Assembly: GCA_013287025.1 (NCBI GenBank) | Contig: JABDEN010000036.1 | Span: 1 to 17,372, forward strand | Reading direction: 5' to 3' | Origin: Gammaproteobacteria bacterium | GTDB lineage: Bacteria > Pseudomonadota > Gammaproteobacteria > DSM-16500 | Length of the DNA: 17,372 bases | In this document: piece by piece, positions 7,669 through 14,694 of the stretch | Layout of the letters: the number at the start of each line of letters is the position of its first letter | Position numbering within the stretch: the stretch's first letter is position 1 | The notes under the pieces: generated by a model | Seen by the model: only the letters and a program-made list of their open reading frames with translations | Databases searched by the model: none | What the model was told of the DNA's origin: nothing | Program-made: the position numbers and the translations under genes

Positions 7669-7699
7669 TAAGGGACAATGATTTATTCATTGTCCCTTA
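7669..7699 (+). promoter_or_regulatory. Perfect 13-bp hairpin between the M56-SLT gene and the tonB-like gene
   Basis: TAAGGGACAATGA (7669-7681) pairs perfectly with TCATTGTCCCTTA (7687-7699) around a 5-nt loop. It begins 7 nt after the stop and ends 13 nt before the next ATG. No T-run follows, so it is not a typical intrinsic terminator; it could shield mRNA ends, mark a processing site or limit expression of the tonB-like gene. Confidence 0.6.
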
Positions 7700-7712
7700 A
7701 ATATTAATTGAT

Positions 7713-8324
7713 ATGCAGAGATTACATCACACCACAAATTATTTTTTCATTTCCATCATTATTCATTCTGTTATTTTCTTCTGTTTATGTACGTACTTCC
7801 TCGATTCAAAAAAAAAGTTTTCCACATCAGAAAATTTTCTTGATTCATTTATTGTTACACAAAAAAATATTGGAAGTCCTTCCATCGACATTAAGTCCCA
7901 AAATAATCAAATGAATCAATCGAAAAACAAAATCATTCACGATAAATCTTTTCAATCAAATAAATTGACCAATAAAACCATTTCAACAAATTCTCATTTG
8001 ATAAATACCTATCAAAACAATGCAAAAACAGAAAAGTCCTTTTCATCATTGGTTCAATTATTGCATGAAAAAATACTCTCAAAGCAACATTATCCACTAA
8101 TGGCAATAGAAATGGAAAATGAAGGAATGGTGACATTAAAATTTACCTTGCTCACAGATGGCGGAATTACCAATGTCAATATTGCTAAAAGTTCTGGTAC
8201 TAAATTGCTCGATGATGCTGCATTAAAAGCGTTAGGTGAAGCAGTTCCTTTTCAGGAGGTAGCACAATATTTACAAAGTGCAAAGGATTTTGAGGTTGAC
8301 ATTCAATTTCGCTTAACAAAATGA
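7713..8324 (+). CDS. TonB-like protein with C-terminal TonB domain
   Basis: 203 residues. One N-terminal membrane anchor (about residues 11-30) is followed by a long periplasmic linker (31-110) and a TonB C-terminal domain (about 115-203). That domain shows YPLMAIEMENEGMVTLKFTLLTDGGITNVNIAKSSGTKLLDDAALKAL, the normal core of the family. The linker is rich in Asn, Ser, Lys and Gln and has almost no proline, unlike the Pro-rich spacer of classical TonB. No exbB/exbD or TonB-dependent receptor is in the window. Its place as third gene behind a repressor and an M56 sensor recalls M56 proteins that carry a TonB domain in the same chain, so a signalling or wall-contact role is as likely as energy transduction. 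No clear ribosome-binding site; the M56-tonB hairpin lies just upstream. Confidence 0.82.
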   Translation: MQRLHHTTNYFFISIIIHSVIFFCLCTYFLDSKKKFSTSENFLDSFIVTQKNIGSPSIDIKSQNNQMNQSKNKIIHDKSFQSNKLTNKTISTNSHLINTYQNNAKTEKSFSSLVQLLHEKILSKQHYPLMAIEMENEGMVTLKFTLLTDGGITNVNIAKSSGTKLLDDAALKALGEAVPFQEVAQYLQSAKDFEVDIQFRLTK

Positions 8325-8328
8325 TTAC

Positions 8329-8443
8329 GGCTGTCCTAAGCTAAGAACAGCGGGTGTTTTACTCTGCAATGGCTCGTCAGCCTCCGGCCTCCTGCGCTTT
8401 ACTTGCAACGTAAAACACCCGCTATTCTTAACTTAGGACGGCC
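8329..8443. repeat. 115-bp palindromic element (MITE/REP-like), GC-richer than its surroundings
   Basis: Two 34-bp arms (8329-8362 and 8410-8443) are inverted copies with 31 Watson-Crick pairs, one G-T pair and two mismatches. The 47-bp centre (8363-8409) contains TGCAA/TTGCA (8365-8369 with 8403-8407), which can extend the stem, and a GGCT-CGTC-AGCC mini-hairpin (8371-8382). The element begins 5 bp after the tonB-like stop codon. Its base composition is clearly richer in G+C than the surrounding DNA. No direct repeat of a target site was recognised at its ends. It could act as a terminator for the operon regardless of origin. Its family is not identified. Confidence 0.8.
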
Positions 8444-8495
8444 CTAACGAGATGATAAGTCTAGTTTCAACCTCTACGTTTTTCATGATAAAATC

Positions 8496-8505
8496 ACGTT
8501 AACGT
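8496..8505. promoter_or_regulatory. ACGTTAACGT palindrome just upstream of the recombinase gene
   Basis: A perfect 10-bp palindrome lies 20 bp before the recombinase start codon. It may be an operator or part of a recombination core site; nothing else supports either reading. Confidence 0.25.
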
Positions 8506-8525
8506 CTTATTGCATTTAGGTATTC

Positions 8526-9515
8526 ATGATGAATGACCCCATCACAAAGATAGATGATGAAAATGAATTACAAACCATTGAAAAGCAACCTTTGCAATAT
8601 TGGGGTAATAATTTTTATATTAAAGCGGCGACGAGCGAAAATACGCGGTTAGCTTATCAAAGTGATATTCGCCACTTTGAAAGCTGGGGGGGGAAACTTC
8701 CAGCCATTCCTCAATTTATTGTCGAGTATCTTCATGCTTTTGCAGATAAATTGAATGCAAGAACCCTCACTCGTCGGCTTATTGCACTCAAAAACTGGCA
8801 TCAATATCAAGGTTTTCTGGATCCAACCAATCATCCTGCTATTCAAAAAACGATGGCCGGCATTATGCGAATACATGCAAAACCTAAACAAAAAGCACAC
8901 CCTTTGTCTCCAGAAGATTTAATACTTATCATAAAAAAATTAAATAAAGATGATAGTTTTTCAGCGTATCGAGACAAGGCTTTACTCCAAATTGGATTTT
9001 ATGGTGCTTTTCGACGTAGTGAATTAGTCAATATTAAAGTGGAAGATATTGAATGGAAAAATCAAGGAATTGATATACTCATTCCCCGTTCTAAGACAGA
9101 TCAAAACCATAGCGGACAATATTGCGCTATTCCTTTTGGAAAAAATGAATTTTGTCCGATTTCATCTTTGAATGATTGGTTAAAAATATCAGATATAAAA
9201 CAGGGTTTTTTGTTTCGCGAAATAAAAAAAGGAGGAAAATTAGGAGATGATGCATTAACGCCGCTATCCGTCAATCACATTTTGAAAAAACGCGCCCATG
9301 AAGCGGGAATATTATACGCGAGTGATTTAAGCAGCCATAGCTTGCGTCGAGGATTAGCAACGAGCGCCAGTCGTTTTGGTGCAGAATTACAGTCCATCAT
9401 GCGCCAAGGTCGCTGGAAAAATGTGAATACCGTGATTGAATACATTGAAGCGACAGCTCGCTTTGATGAAAATGCGGCATTAAGTATTTTAAATATGATG
9501 AATGAAGAAAAATAA
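8526..9515 (+). CDS. Tyrosine recombinase / phage-integrase family protein
   Basis: 329 residues. Residues 25-110 are the helical SAM-like core-binding domain (ENTRLAYQSDIRHFESW, then LTRRLIALKNWHQYQG). The catalytic domain follows with Arg163 (GAFRRSEL), Lys190 (PRSKTDQ), His271 and Arg274 (HSLRRG), Trp297 (GRWKN, in place of the second His) and the nucleophile Tyr306 (VIEYIE). The pentad is therefore intact with a permitted His-to-Trp change. It would cut and rejoin DNA at a specific site, for example in dimer resolution or in integration of a mobile element. An AGG sits 7 nt before the start, where two ATG codons are adjacent. Downstream it is convergent with the GIY-YIG gene. No phage genes are nearby. 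Confidence 0.9.
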   Translation: MMNDPITKIDDENELQTIEKQPLQYWGNNFYIKAATSENTRLAYQSDIRHFESWGGKLPAIPQFIVEYLHAFADKLNARTLTRRLIALKNWHQYQGFLDPTNHPAIQKTMAGIMRIHAKPKQKAHPLSPEDLILIIKKLNKDDSFSAYRDKALLQIGFYGAFRRSELVNIKVEDIEWKNQGIDILIPRSKTDQNHSGQYCAIPFGKNEFCPISSLNDWLKISDIKQGFLFREIKKGGKLGDDALTPLSVNHILKKRAHEAGILYASDLSSHSLRRGLATSASRFGAELQSIMRQGRWKNVNTVIEYIEATARFDENAALSILNMMNEEK

Positions 9516-9530
9516 ATAATATTTATCGTG

Positions 9531-9845
9531 TTAGCCATTTTTTTTTGAAATATATTTATAGTATTCCGGTAATAAATAATGTGGATATTGAATCAATATT
9601 TCTTTTTTGATGCGCGATAATTTTTTGATAAAGTATTCTAATTTCATTGCAAGTGATTTATCGCCAATAATTTTCCATGATTGGGAAATTTCAACTGGCT
9701 TAAAACTTCTGGTATATCTGCTTCCCTTTCCACAAAGATGATGGGCGTAACGCTCTGAAAGATTAATGGTATAACCTGTGTAATAATTTCCGTTTTCGCA
9801 ATATAATATATAAACCCAATACACTTTTTTTTTCATCATCGCCAT
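9531..9845 (-). CDS. GIY-YIG domain protein of the UPF0213/YhbQ type
   Basis: 104 residues, one compact domain. YWVYILYCENGNYYTGYTINLSERYAHH carries the two short strands (VYI and YTG) and the conserved Arg. GKGSRYTRSFKP and the later KLEYFIKKLSRIKKEILI (with the conserved Glu) complete the family pattern. GIY-YIG domains cut DNA, but the biological role of these small single-domain proteins is not settled. No clear Shine-Dalgarno is seen; the start could also be one of the in-frame Met codons at residues 3 or 4. It is convergent with the recombinase gene, 15 bp apart. Confidence 0.85.
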   Translation of the reverse strand: MAMMKKKVYWVYILYCENGNYYTGYTINLSERYAHHLCGKGSRYTRSFKPVEISQSWKIIGDKSLAMKLEYFIKKLSRIKKEILIQYPHYLLPEYYKYISKKNG

Positions 9846-9962
9846 TCATTTTGAAATTAATTTTCAATAGTTAGTTTAATAAATGATATCTAAAAAAACA
9901 TTTAAGAACATCCTGTATCTAATCCACACTAACCTTAAGAAAATCTAGGGTTATCCCTAACA

Positions 9963-9968
9963 TATAAT
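9963..9968 (+). promoter_or_regulatory. Perfect TATAAT box upstream of the Lon-like gene
   Basis: TATAAT lies about 70 bp before the Lon-like start. A matching -35 box at 16-18 nt is not obvious. The rest of the 9846-10039 gap is AT-rich. It holds an AGGG-TTAT-CCCT dyad (9947-9958) and one isolated iteron-like word. Confidence 0.35.
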
Positions 9969-10039
9969 ACTTCATGGTTAGCAATATAATTAAAGAGTGA
10001 TCGATATAAAATTCAATAACTTTCAAATTGTTGGAACTT

Positions 10040-12268
10040 ATGAAAAATAAAAAGCAATCTAACATTTTAAATTATCGATTATTTTGTCAAACTTTATCGC
10101 CTAAAGATTTACATTTCAAGACAACTTCCGAATTAACTCCTTTAACTGATTTTTTCGGCCAGGATCGTGCGCTACAATCCATTATTTTTGGCATAGGCAT
10201 AAAAAAGCCTGGATATAATATTTTTGCCATGGGGCCAACAGGATTTGGTAAAAGAACCTTGGTAAAAAATATTTTACAAAAACAGTCTTTAAAAGATACC
10301 ACGCCATCAGATTGGTGTTATATCCATAATTTTGAATTTCCTGGAAAACCAATTTCGGTTGCATTACCACCAGGACGTGGAATTGTTTTGTTACAAGACA
10401 TGAAAAAATTTGTTTCTGCTATGAGTATGCATATACTTGGGATGTTTGAAAGTGATGAATACAATAATAGCATCCGTAAAATTAATTTATCATTCAATCG
10501 TAGACGAAATAAAATAGGTAAGAAAAAAAAGCAAAATTCCATTTTATATAAAATTCCAAGACTGTATAAAGAAAGACATGAAGTCGAAATTAAATTACAG
10601 AAAAATCTTGCTAAAATTACGATTGCACCATTAATTAAAAAATTAAAAAATAAATATGCTGATTTACCAGTGATTTGTGATTATTTAGATTCTGTCAAAA
10701 AAGATATTATTCATCACATCAGTGAATTTATTAAAACTGATGAAAAAACTAATTTAATATATTTTGATATGGAGAGCCCATTTCTCGTCAATTATCAAAT
10801 AAATTTGTTAGTCAGTAATGATAATAAAGTGGGAGCCCCTATCATCTTTGAAGAAAACCCTTCTTATTCAAATTTAATTTGTCGCATTGAACATAGTACG
10901 CAAGATGGTGCGTTAACCACTAATTTTATGTTAATTAAACCAGGTTCTCTCCATCTTGCGAATGGCGGCTATCTTGTCATCGAAGCGCGCAAATTAAAAA
11001 AATCGCGCGATGCCTGGGAAGGTTTAAAAAGAGCATTGTATAATAAAAAAATAATGATTGAATCTCAAGATCAATTTACCTTATCTGCAAAAACTATTTC
11101 CTTGGATCCTATGCCTATTCCTTTAGATATTAAAATTATATTATTAGGCGAGAGACATACTTATTATTCTTTTAATAATAATGATGCTGATTTTACAGAA
11201 TTATTTAAAGTGACTGCAGATTTTGATGAACATATTGAACGTAATAAAAATAATATTCATATGTATGCACGTTTAATTGCAACGATTATCAAACATGAAA
11301 ATCTAAAGCCCTTTACCGCATCTGCGGTTGCCACTCTTATTGATTATAGCTCACGAATTGTTGAAGATATTAAAAAATTATCGACACATGTACGACTCAT
11401 TTATGATCTTATTTTTGAAGCCGATTACTGGGCAAAAGTACAAAATAAAAAATCTGCGGATTCCGAAGATGTGCTGTATGCCATCAATGCCAAGATTTCG
11501 CGTTTGGATAGAACAAGACAATTATATTATGAAGATATTTACCGAAAATTTGTGGTTATTTATTCTCGTGGCGAAATGATAGGACAGGTGAATGCCTTAT
11601 CAGTCGTGCGTGTTGGTCAATTTACTTTTGGACATCCAACCCGTATTTCTGCCACGGCACGAATTGGAAAAGGAAAAATCATTGACATACAGCGTGAGAT
11701 TAAAATGGCAGGAACTAGCTTTTCTAAAGGAAGTTTAATCATTTCAAATTTTTTAGCGAATCGTTATTCTCATAACAATGTATTTTCATTATTTGCAAGT
11801 ATTTCATTCGAACAGATTTATGCGCGTATTGATGGAGATAGCGCGTCTATTGCCGAAGTTTGCGCATTATTGTCAGCACTATCAAAAGTACCTATCAAAC
11901 AATATCTATCAGTCACAGGATCGATGGATCAATATGGTTATACACAATCGATTGGTGGCGTGAATGAAAAAATTGAAGGTTTTTTCGATATTTGTAAATT
12001 ACATGGATTGAATGGACATCAAGGCGTTTTAATTCCCGCGGTAAACATTGATAATCTCATGTTAAGGCCCGAGGTTGTACAAGCTGGAAAAGAAAAAAAA
12101 TTCTTCATCTATCCAATCGAAGATATTGATCAAGCGGTTACTATTTTAACTGGAATGAATGCAGGAAAAATAATAAAAGGAAAATATCAAAAGAATTCAA
12201 TTAATTATTTAGTGGAAAAAAAATTAATTGAATTTTCCGAAAAGTACAGTAAACGAAGAAAATCGTAA
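10040..12268 (+). CDS. Lon-type ATP-dependent protease with an N-terminal AAA domain (LonC/YcbZ-like)
   Basis: 742 residues from the ATG at 10040. Two in-frame TTG codons lie just upstream (10028 and 10031), but no SD favours them; GGAA is 3 nt before the ATG. The Walker A loop is GPTGFGKRT (65-73), with Arg after the Lys where Ser/Thr is usual. Residues 110-260 form a charged helical insertion. The proteolytic domain begins near 540, with Ser601 in DGDSASIAEV and Lys644 in GGVNEKIEG. The 43-residue Ser-Lys spacing equals that of E. coli Lon (679/722), so the dyad is intact. It would degrade unfolded or regulatory proteins in the cytoplasm. Clients are unknown. It is monocistronic by position, upstream of the GST gene. 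Confidence 0.88.
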   Translation: MKNKKQSNILNYRLFCQTLSPKDLHFKTTSELTPLTDFFGQDRALQSIIFGIGIKKPGYNIFAMGPTGFGKRTLVKNILQKQSLKDTTPSDWCYIHNFEFPGKPISVALPPGRGIVLLQDMKKFVSAMSMHILGMFESDEYNNSIRKINLSFNRRRNKIGKKKKQNSILYKIPRLYKERHEVEIKLQKNLAKITIAPLIKKLKNKYADLPVICDYLDSVKKDIIHHISEFIKTDEKTNLIYFDMESPFLVNYQINLLVSNDNKVGAPIIFEENPSYSNLICRIEHSTQDGALTTNFMLIKPGSLHLANGGYLVIEARKLKKSRDAWEGLKRALYNKKIMIESQDQFTLSAKTISLDPMPIPLDIKIILLGERHTYYSFNNNDADFTELFKVTADFDEHIERNKNNIHMYARLIATIIKHENLKPFTASAVATLIDYSSRIVEDIKKLSTHVRLIYDLIFEADYWAKVQNKKSADSEDVLYAINAKISRLDRTRQLYYEDIYRKFVVIYSRGEMIGQVNALSVVRVGQFTFGHPTRISATARIGKGKIIDIQREIKMAGTSFSKGSLIISNFLANRYSHNNVFSLFASISFEQIYARIDGDSASIAEVCALLSALSKVPIKQYLSVTGSMDQYGYTQSIGGVNEKIEGFFDICKLHGLNGHQGVLIPAVNIDNLMLRPEVVQAGKEKKFFIYPIEDIDQAVTILTGMNAGKIIKGKYQKNSINYLVEKKLIEFSEKYSKRRKS

Positions 12269-12357
12269 ATATTTTTATTCTCATCATTTAAACCAAATCT
12301 CTTTGCATCCATTATTTTTATTCAGCATACTATCCCTTCATTATTTAGGAGACTCTG

Positions 12358-12960
12358 ATGAAGCTTTATTATTCAAAAGGTTCGTGCTCGTTAGTTCCGC
12401 GTATTATTATTAATGAATTGGGTATAAAATGTGAATATATTTTAGTAGATCTCAAAGCGCATAAACTACAGACTGGTGAAGATTTTTATCAAATTAATCC
12501 AAAAGGTTCTGTACCCGTTATCGTAACAGATAATGGTGAAGTATTAACTGAAAATGCGGTTATTTTACAATATCTCGCTGAAACCCATCATAACGCTTCG
12601 TTACTTCCTTCTATTGGGGATTTTCAACGTTATCGCGTGTTAGAATGGTTAAATTTTATTACGACGGAATTACATAAAGGCGTGGGAGTACTATTTAATC
12701 CAAATTATCCAGAAAATATCAGAAATGAAATTCTTATTCCCAATATAAAAAAGAAAATGGAGTTTGTTGAAAAACAATTAAATAATCATACTTACATTGC
12801 TGGCAATCATTTTACTTTACCCGATGCATATCTTTATCGAATTATCACGTGGTTAGAACATTTTAAGTTTAATTTGAATGAATGGCCGAATGTTTCGCAA
12901 TATTTAGATGAATTACAAAAACGTCCTGCCATTCAACTTTCCTTAAAAGAAGGCGGTTAA
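12358..12960 (+). CDS. gst: Beta-class glutathione S-transferase
   Basis: 200 residues, as in E. coli GstA (201). The N-terminal thioredoxin-like domain has MKLYYSKGSCSLVPRI with Cys10, the catalytic cysteine of the bacterial beta class. The glutathione site motifs INPKGSVPVIVTDNGEVLTENAVILQYLAE follow. The C-terminal helical domain has the N-capping box TLPDAYLYRIITWL. It conjugates glutathione to electrophiles or reduces mixed disulfides in the cytoplasm. SD AGGAG is 7 nt before the ATG. The stop codon abuts the stop of the convergent deacetylase gene without a spare base, so the two mRNAs must overlap at their 3' ends. Confidence 0.9.
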   Translation: MKLYYSKGSCSLVPRIIINELGIKCEYILVDLKAHKLQTGEDFYQINPKGSVPVIVTDNGEVLTENAVILQYLAETHHNASLLPSIGDFQRYRVLEWLNFITTELHKGVGVLFNPNYPENIRNEILIPNIKKKMEFVEKQLNNHTYIAGNHFTLPDAYLYRIITWLEHFKFNLNEWPNVSQYLDELQKRPAIQLSLKEGG

Positions 12961-13725
12961 TTACTTCGGTTGATTGACAATGGCTGAAAATCCTTTTAAT
13001 GAATAATCATCAATAATCATATAACGAGGTTCAGCCATGGCTCTATCGCTTTTATTTGCTTTTCTTGCATCGATAGTAAAAGCCATTTCATATCCAGCAT
13101 CTGCCGCCTTCGCTTCCAAAAATTTATCATATATACCAAACGGCCATGCTAAATAATCAATTTTTTTATTCATTTTTTCTTCTAATACTTTTTTCGATTT
13201 TACCAATTCGTTGTCCGTGAATTTGTCATAGGCGTCAGGCGATAATTTTTTTCGCATTTGTTTAAAATTAGGATGCCAATAAGTATGACTTTGGATATCA
13301 AATAATCCTGTATTTTGCAATTCCGTTAATTGTTGCCATGTCATTGCATGTTTACCATCTGAAATCGTACCGGGATAAATAAATAAGGTGACGGGGATTT
13401 GATATTTTTTAATAATAGGATACATATAAACATATACAGATTCCCAACCATCATCTGCGGTAATAACCACAGGTTTTGCAGGAATGCTATCTCGTTTTCC
13501 TTCAAGATATTGCACCGCTTCTTTCAATGAAATCACTTGAAAACCGTTATCTTTGAGCCATTGAATTTGCGATTCGAATTTTTGAGGTGTTAAACTCATG
13601 CTGCCAGGAACCGTTGGATTTAAATTATGATAACAAAGTATAGGAATTTGCGTCGTATTCGCTGAAAAAACCGTGCTCGAAAAAAACATCACACTTATCA
13701 TCAGAATCAAATATAAAAATTTCAT
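12961..13725 (-). CDS. Secreted polysaccharide deacetylase (NodB homology domain)
   Basis: 254 residues from the ATG at 13725, chosen because it has SD GGAG 8 nt upstream and begins a clear signal peptide (MKFLYLILMISVMFFSSTVFSA). A longer in-frame version from a GTG at 13860 would bury the signal inside. Motifs of carbohydrate esterase family 4 are present: ITADDGWES (Asp91-Asp92), SHTYWHPN (His147 and His151 as metal ligands) and LAWPFGIYD. The start of the domain, IPILCYHNL, is typical of PgaB-like deacetylases. It would remove acetyl groups from an N-acetylated polysaccharide or wall sugar outside the inner membrane. An extended -10 (TGCTATGAT, 13894-13886) upstream may be its promoter. 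No pga genes are nearby. Confidence 0.87.
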   Translation of the reverse strand: MKFLYLILMISVMFFSSTVFSANTTQIPILCYHNLNPTVPGSMSLTPQKFESQIQWLKDNGFQVISLKEAVQYLEGKRDSIPAKPVVITADDGWESVYVYMYPIIKKYQIPVTLFIYPGTISDGKHAMTWQQLTELQNTGLFDIQSHTYWHPNFKQMRKKLSPDAYDKFTDNELVKSKKVLEEKMNKKIDYLAWPFGIYDKFLEAKAADAGYEMAFTIDARKANKSDRAMAEPRYMIIDDYSLKGFSAIVNQPK

Positions 13726-13885
13726 AAATAATTCTCCAAAAATTATTTTCGAGAAAGCTATTGGATGTTGATAGTCTGGAATGGTGTCCATTTCATGAGA
13801 ATGATCGGTTTGAGATGACATCATTAATGCAGAAACCAACCATTTTTGCATGTAATACACCGATCAATCTGGGAACTAGAAAAGT

Positions 13886-13894
13886 ATCATAGCA
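13886..13894 (-). promoter_or_regulatory. Extended -10 element, possibly for the deacetylase gene
   Basis: TGCTATGAT on the minus strand fits TGnTATAAT with one mismatch. It would give a leader of about 150 nt. No good -35 is seen. The rest of 13726-14011 holds no gene that I can support. Confidence 0.35.
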
Positions 13895-14011
13895 TTGATT
13901 TTATAGCGATTTGATTGGGGTAAATACTAATATGTTATACGTGATTACATAGAGCTTTTGGTTAGAATTGAAACTTTTATCAAATATAATCAATAACTTT
14001 TAAAAACCGAA

Positions 14012-14040
14012 TTGATTCGTGATGCGCAACATGCTATCAT
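14012..14040 (+). promoter_or_regulatory. Promoter of higBA, predicting a leaderless transcript
   Basis: TTGATT (14012-14017), a 17-nt spacer, and TGC-TATCAT (14032-14040, an extended -10) form a good sigma70 promoter. The -10 ends only 6 bp before the higB ATG, so the predicted start site falls on or next to the start codon. Confidence 0.65.
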
Positions 14041-14046
14041 TAGAAA

Positions 14047-14325
14047 ATGATAAAATCATTTAAGCATAAGGGCATTAAGCTTTTTTTCGAAAGGGGAGAC
14101 TGCTCTGGGATTCAAGCGAAACATCGAAAAAAATTAAGAATGCAATTAAGTGCGCTTGATACTGCCAATGTTATTGAGGACATGGATTTGCCTGGTTATG
14201 GCTTGCATAAGCTGAAAGGCGACAGAAAAAATTGCTGGTCTATTTGTGTAAATGGTAATTGGCGCATAACGTTTGAATTTATCGATGGCGATGCTTATAT
14301 CGTTAATTATGAGGACTATCACTAA
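14047..14325 (+). CDS. higB: HigB-type toxin (RelE/HigB mRNA interferase family)
   Basis: 92 residues. It begins MIKSFKHKGIKLFFERGDCSGIQAKH and ends with the family's C-terminal pattern (LPGYGLHKLKGD, then WSICVNGNWRITFEF-DGDAYIVNYEDYH), near-diagnostic of HigB. HigB proteins cut mRNA at the ribosome; the Arg in NWRITF belongs to the active-site region. The start is fixed by the conserved MIKSF. There is no Shine-Dalgarno, and the promoter lies directly against the ATG. Toxin-first order and a 1-nt TAATG overlap with the antitoxin gene are as in other higBA loci. Placed near the replicon, it probably serves plasmid maintenance. Confidence 0.93.
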   Translation: MIKSFKHKGIKLFFERGDCSGIQAKHRKKLRMQLSALDTANVIEDMDLPGYGLHKLKGDRKNCWSICVNGNWRITFEFIDGDAYIVNYEDYH

Positions 14326-14624
14326 TGACAACACAATATAATCCACCCCATCCAGGGGAATTTATAAAAGAAACTTATATTGATCCATTAAATATAAGTT
14401 TAAGAAAGGTAGCTCATGATCTTGATGTTGCACCTTCAACATTTTCACGACTTATTAATGGTGAGACTGATTTATCACCTGAAATGGCATTAAAACTTTC
14501 TAAAGCTTTCGGTAGAACACCAGAAAGCTGGATGCAAATACAGATAAATTATGAACTATGGCGAGCGAAGAAAACCGTTAAATTAGATCGTGTTCATGTC
14601 ATCTATCATGAGCGTGCAAGTTAA
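14325..14624 (+). CDS. higA: HigA-type antitoxin, XRE-family repressor
   Basis: 99 residues. NPPHPGEFIKETYIDPLNISLRKVAHDLDVAPSTFSRLINGETDLSPEMALKLSKAFGRTPESWMQIQ is the standard HigA helix-turn-helix domain (helices about 25-47), followed by a short tail that usually folds on the toxin. It neutralises HigB and, with it, represses the shared promoter. Its ATG overlaps the higB stop by one base, implying translational coupling. HigA antitoxins are commonly degraded by Lon or Clp proteases; a Lon-type gene lies about 2 kb upstream, but any link is conjecture. Confidence 0.93.
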   Translation: MTTQYNPPHPGEFIKETYIDPLNISLRKVAHDLDVAPSTFSRLINGETDLSPEMALKLSKAFGRTPESWMQIQINYELWRAKKTVKLDRVHVIYHERAS

Positions 14625-14694
14625 TCTTAGAAGTATTTTTTAAAGATAATTAGTTTATAATTACGTTTCTTAACCAAAAAATAATATATTTAAA

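Noticed and set aside
7708..7914. Overlapping plus-strand frame starting with TTG at the tonB-like gene's start
   Set aside because: It is a shadow frame; the overlapping TonB-like frame has a membrane anchor and a recognisable C-terminal domain.
8329..8450. Integron attC site next to an integrase
   Set aside because: The required GTTRRRY and RYYYAAC ends are not present at the arms, and the recombinase lacks an obvious integron-integrase insertion.
9945..9960. I-SceI-like or homing-endonuclease site (TAGGGTTATCCCTA)
   Set aside because: Only a short dyad resembles it; no homing endonuclease of that family is near, and such dyads arise by chance.
12961..13860. Deacetylase starting at the upstream GTG (13860)
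   Set aside because: The signal peptide would be internal and no SD precedes the GTG, while the ATG at 13725 has a good SD and starts the signal peptide.
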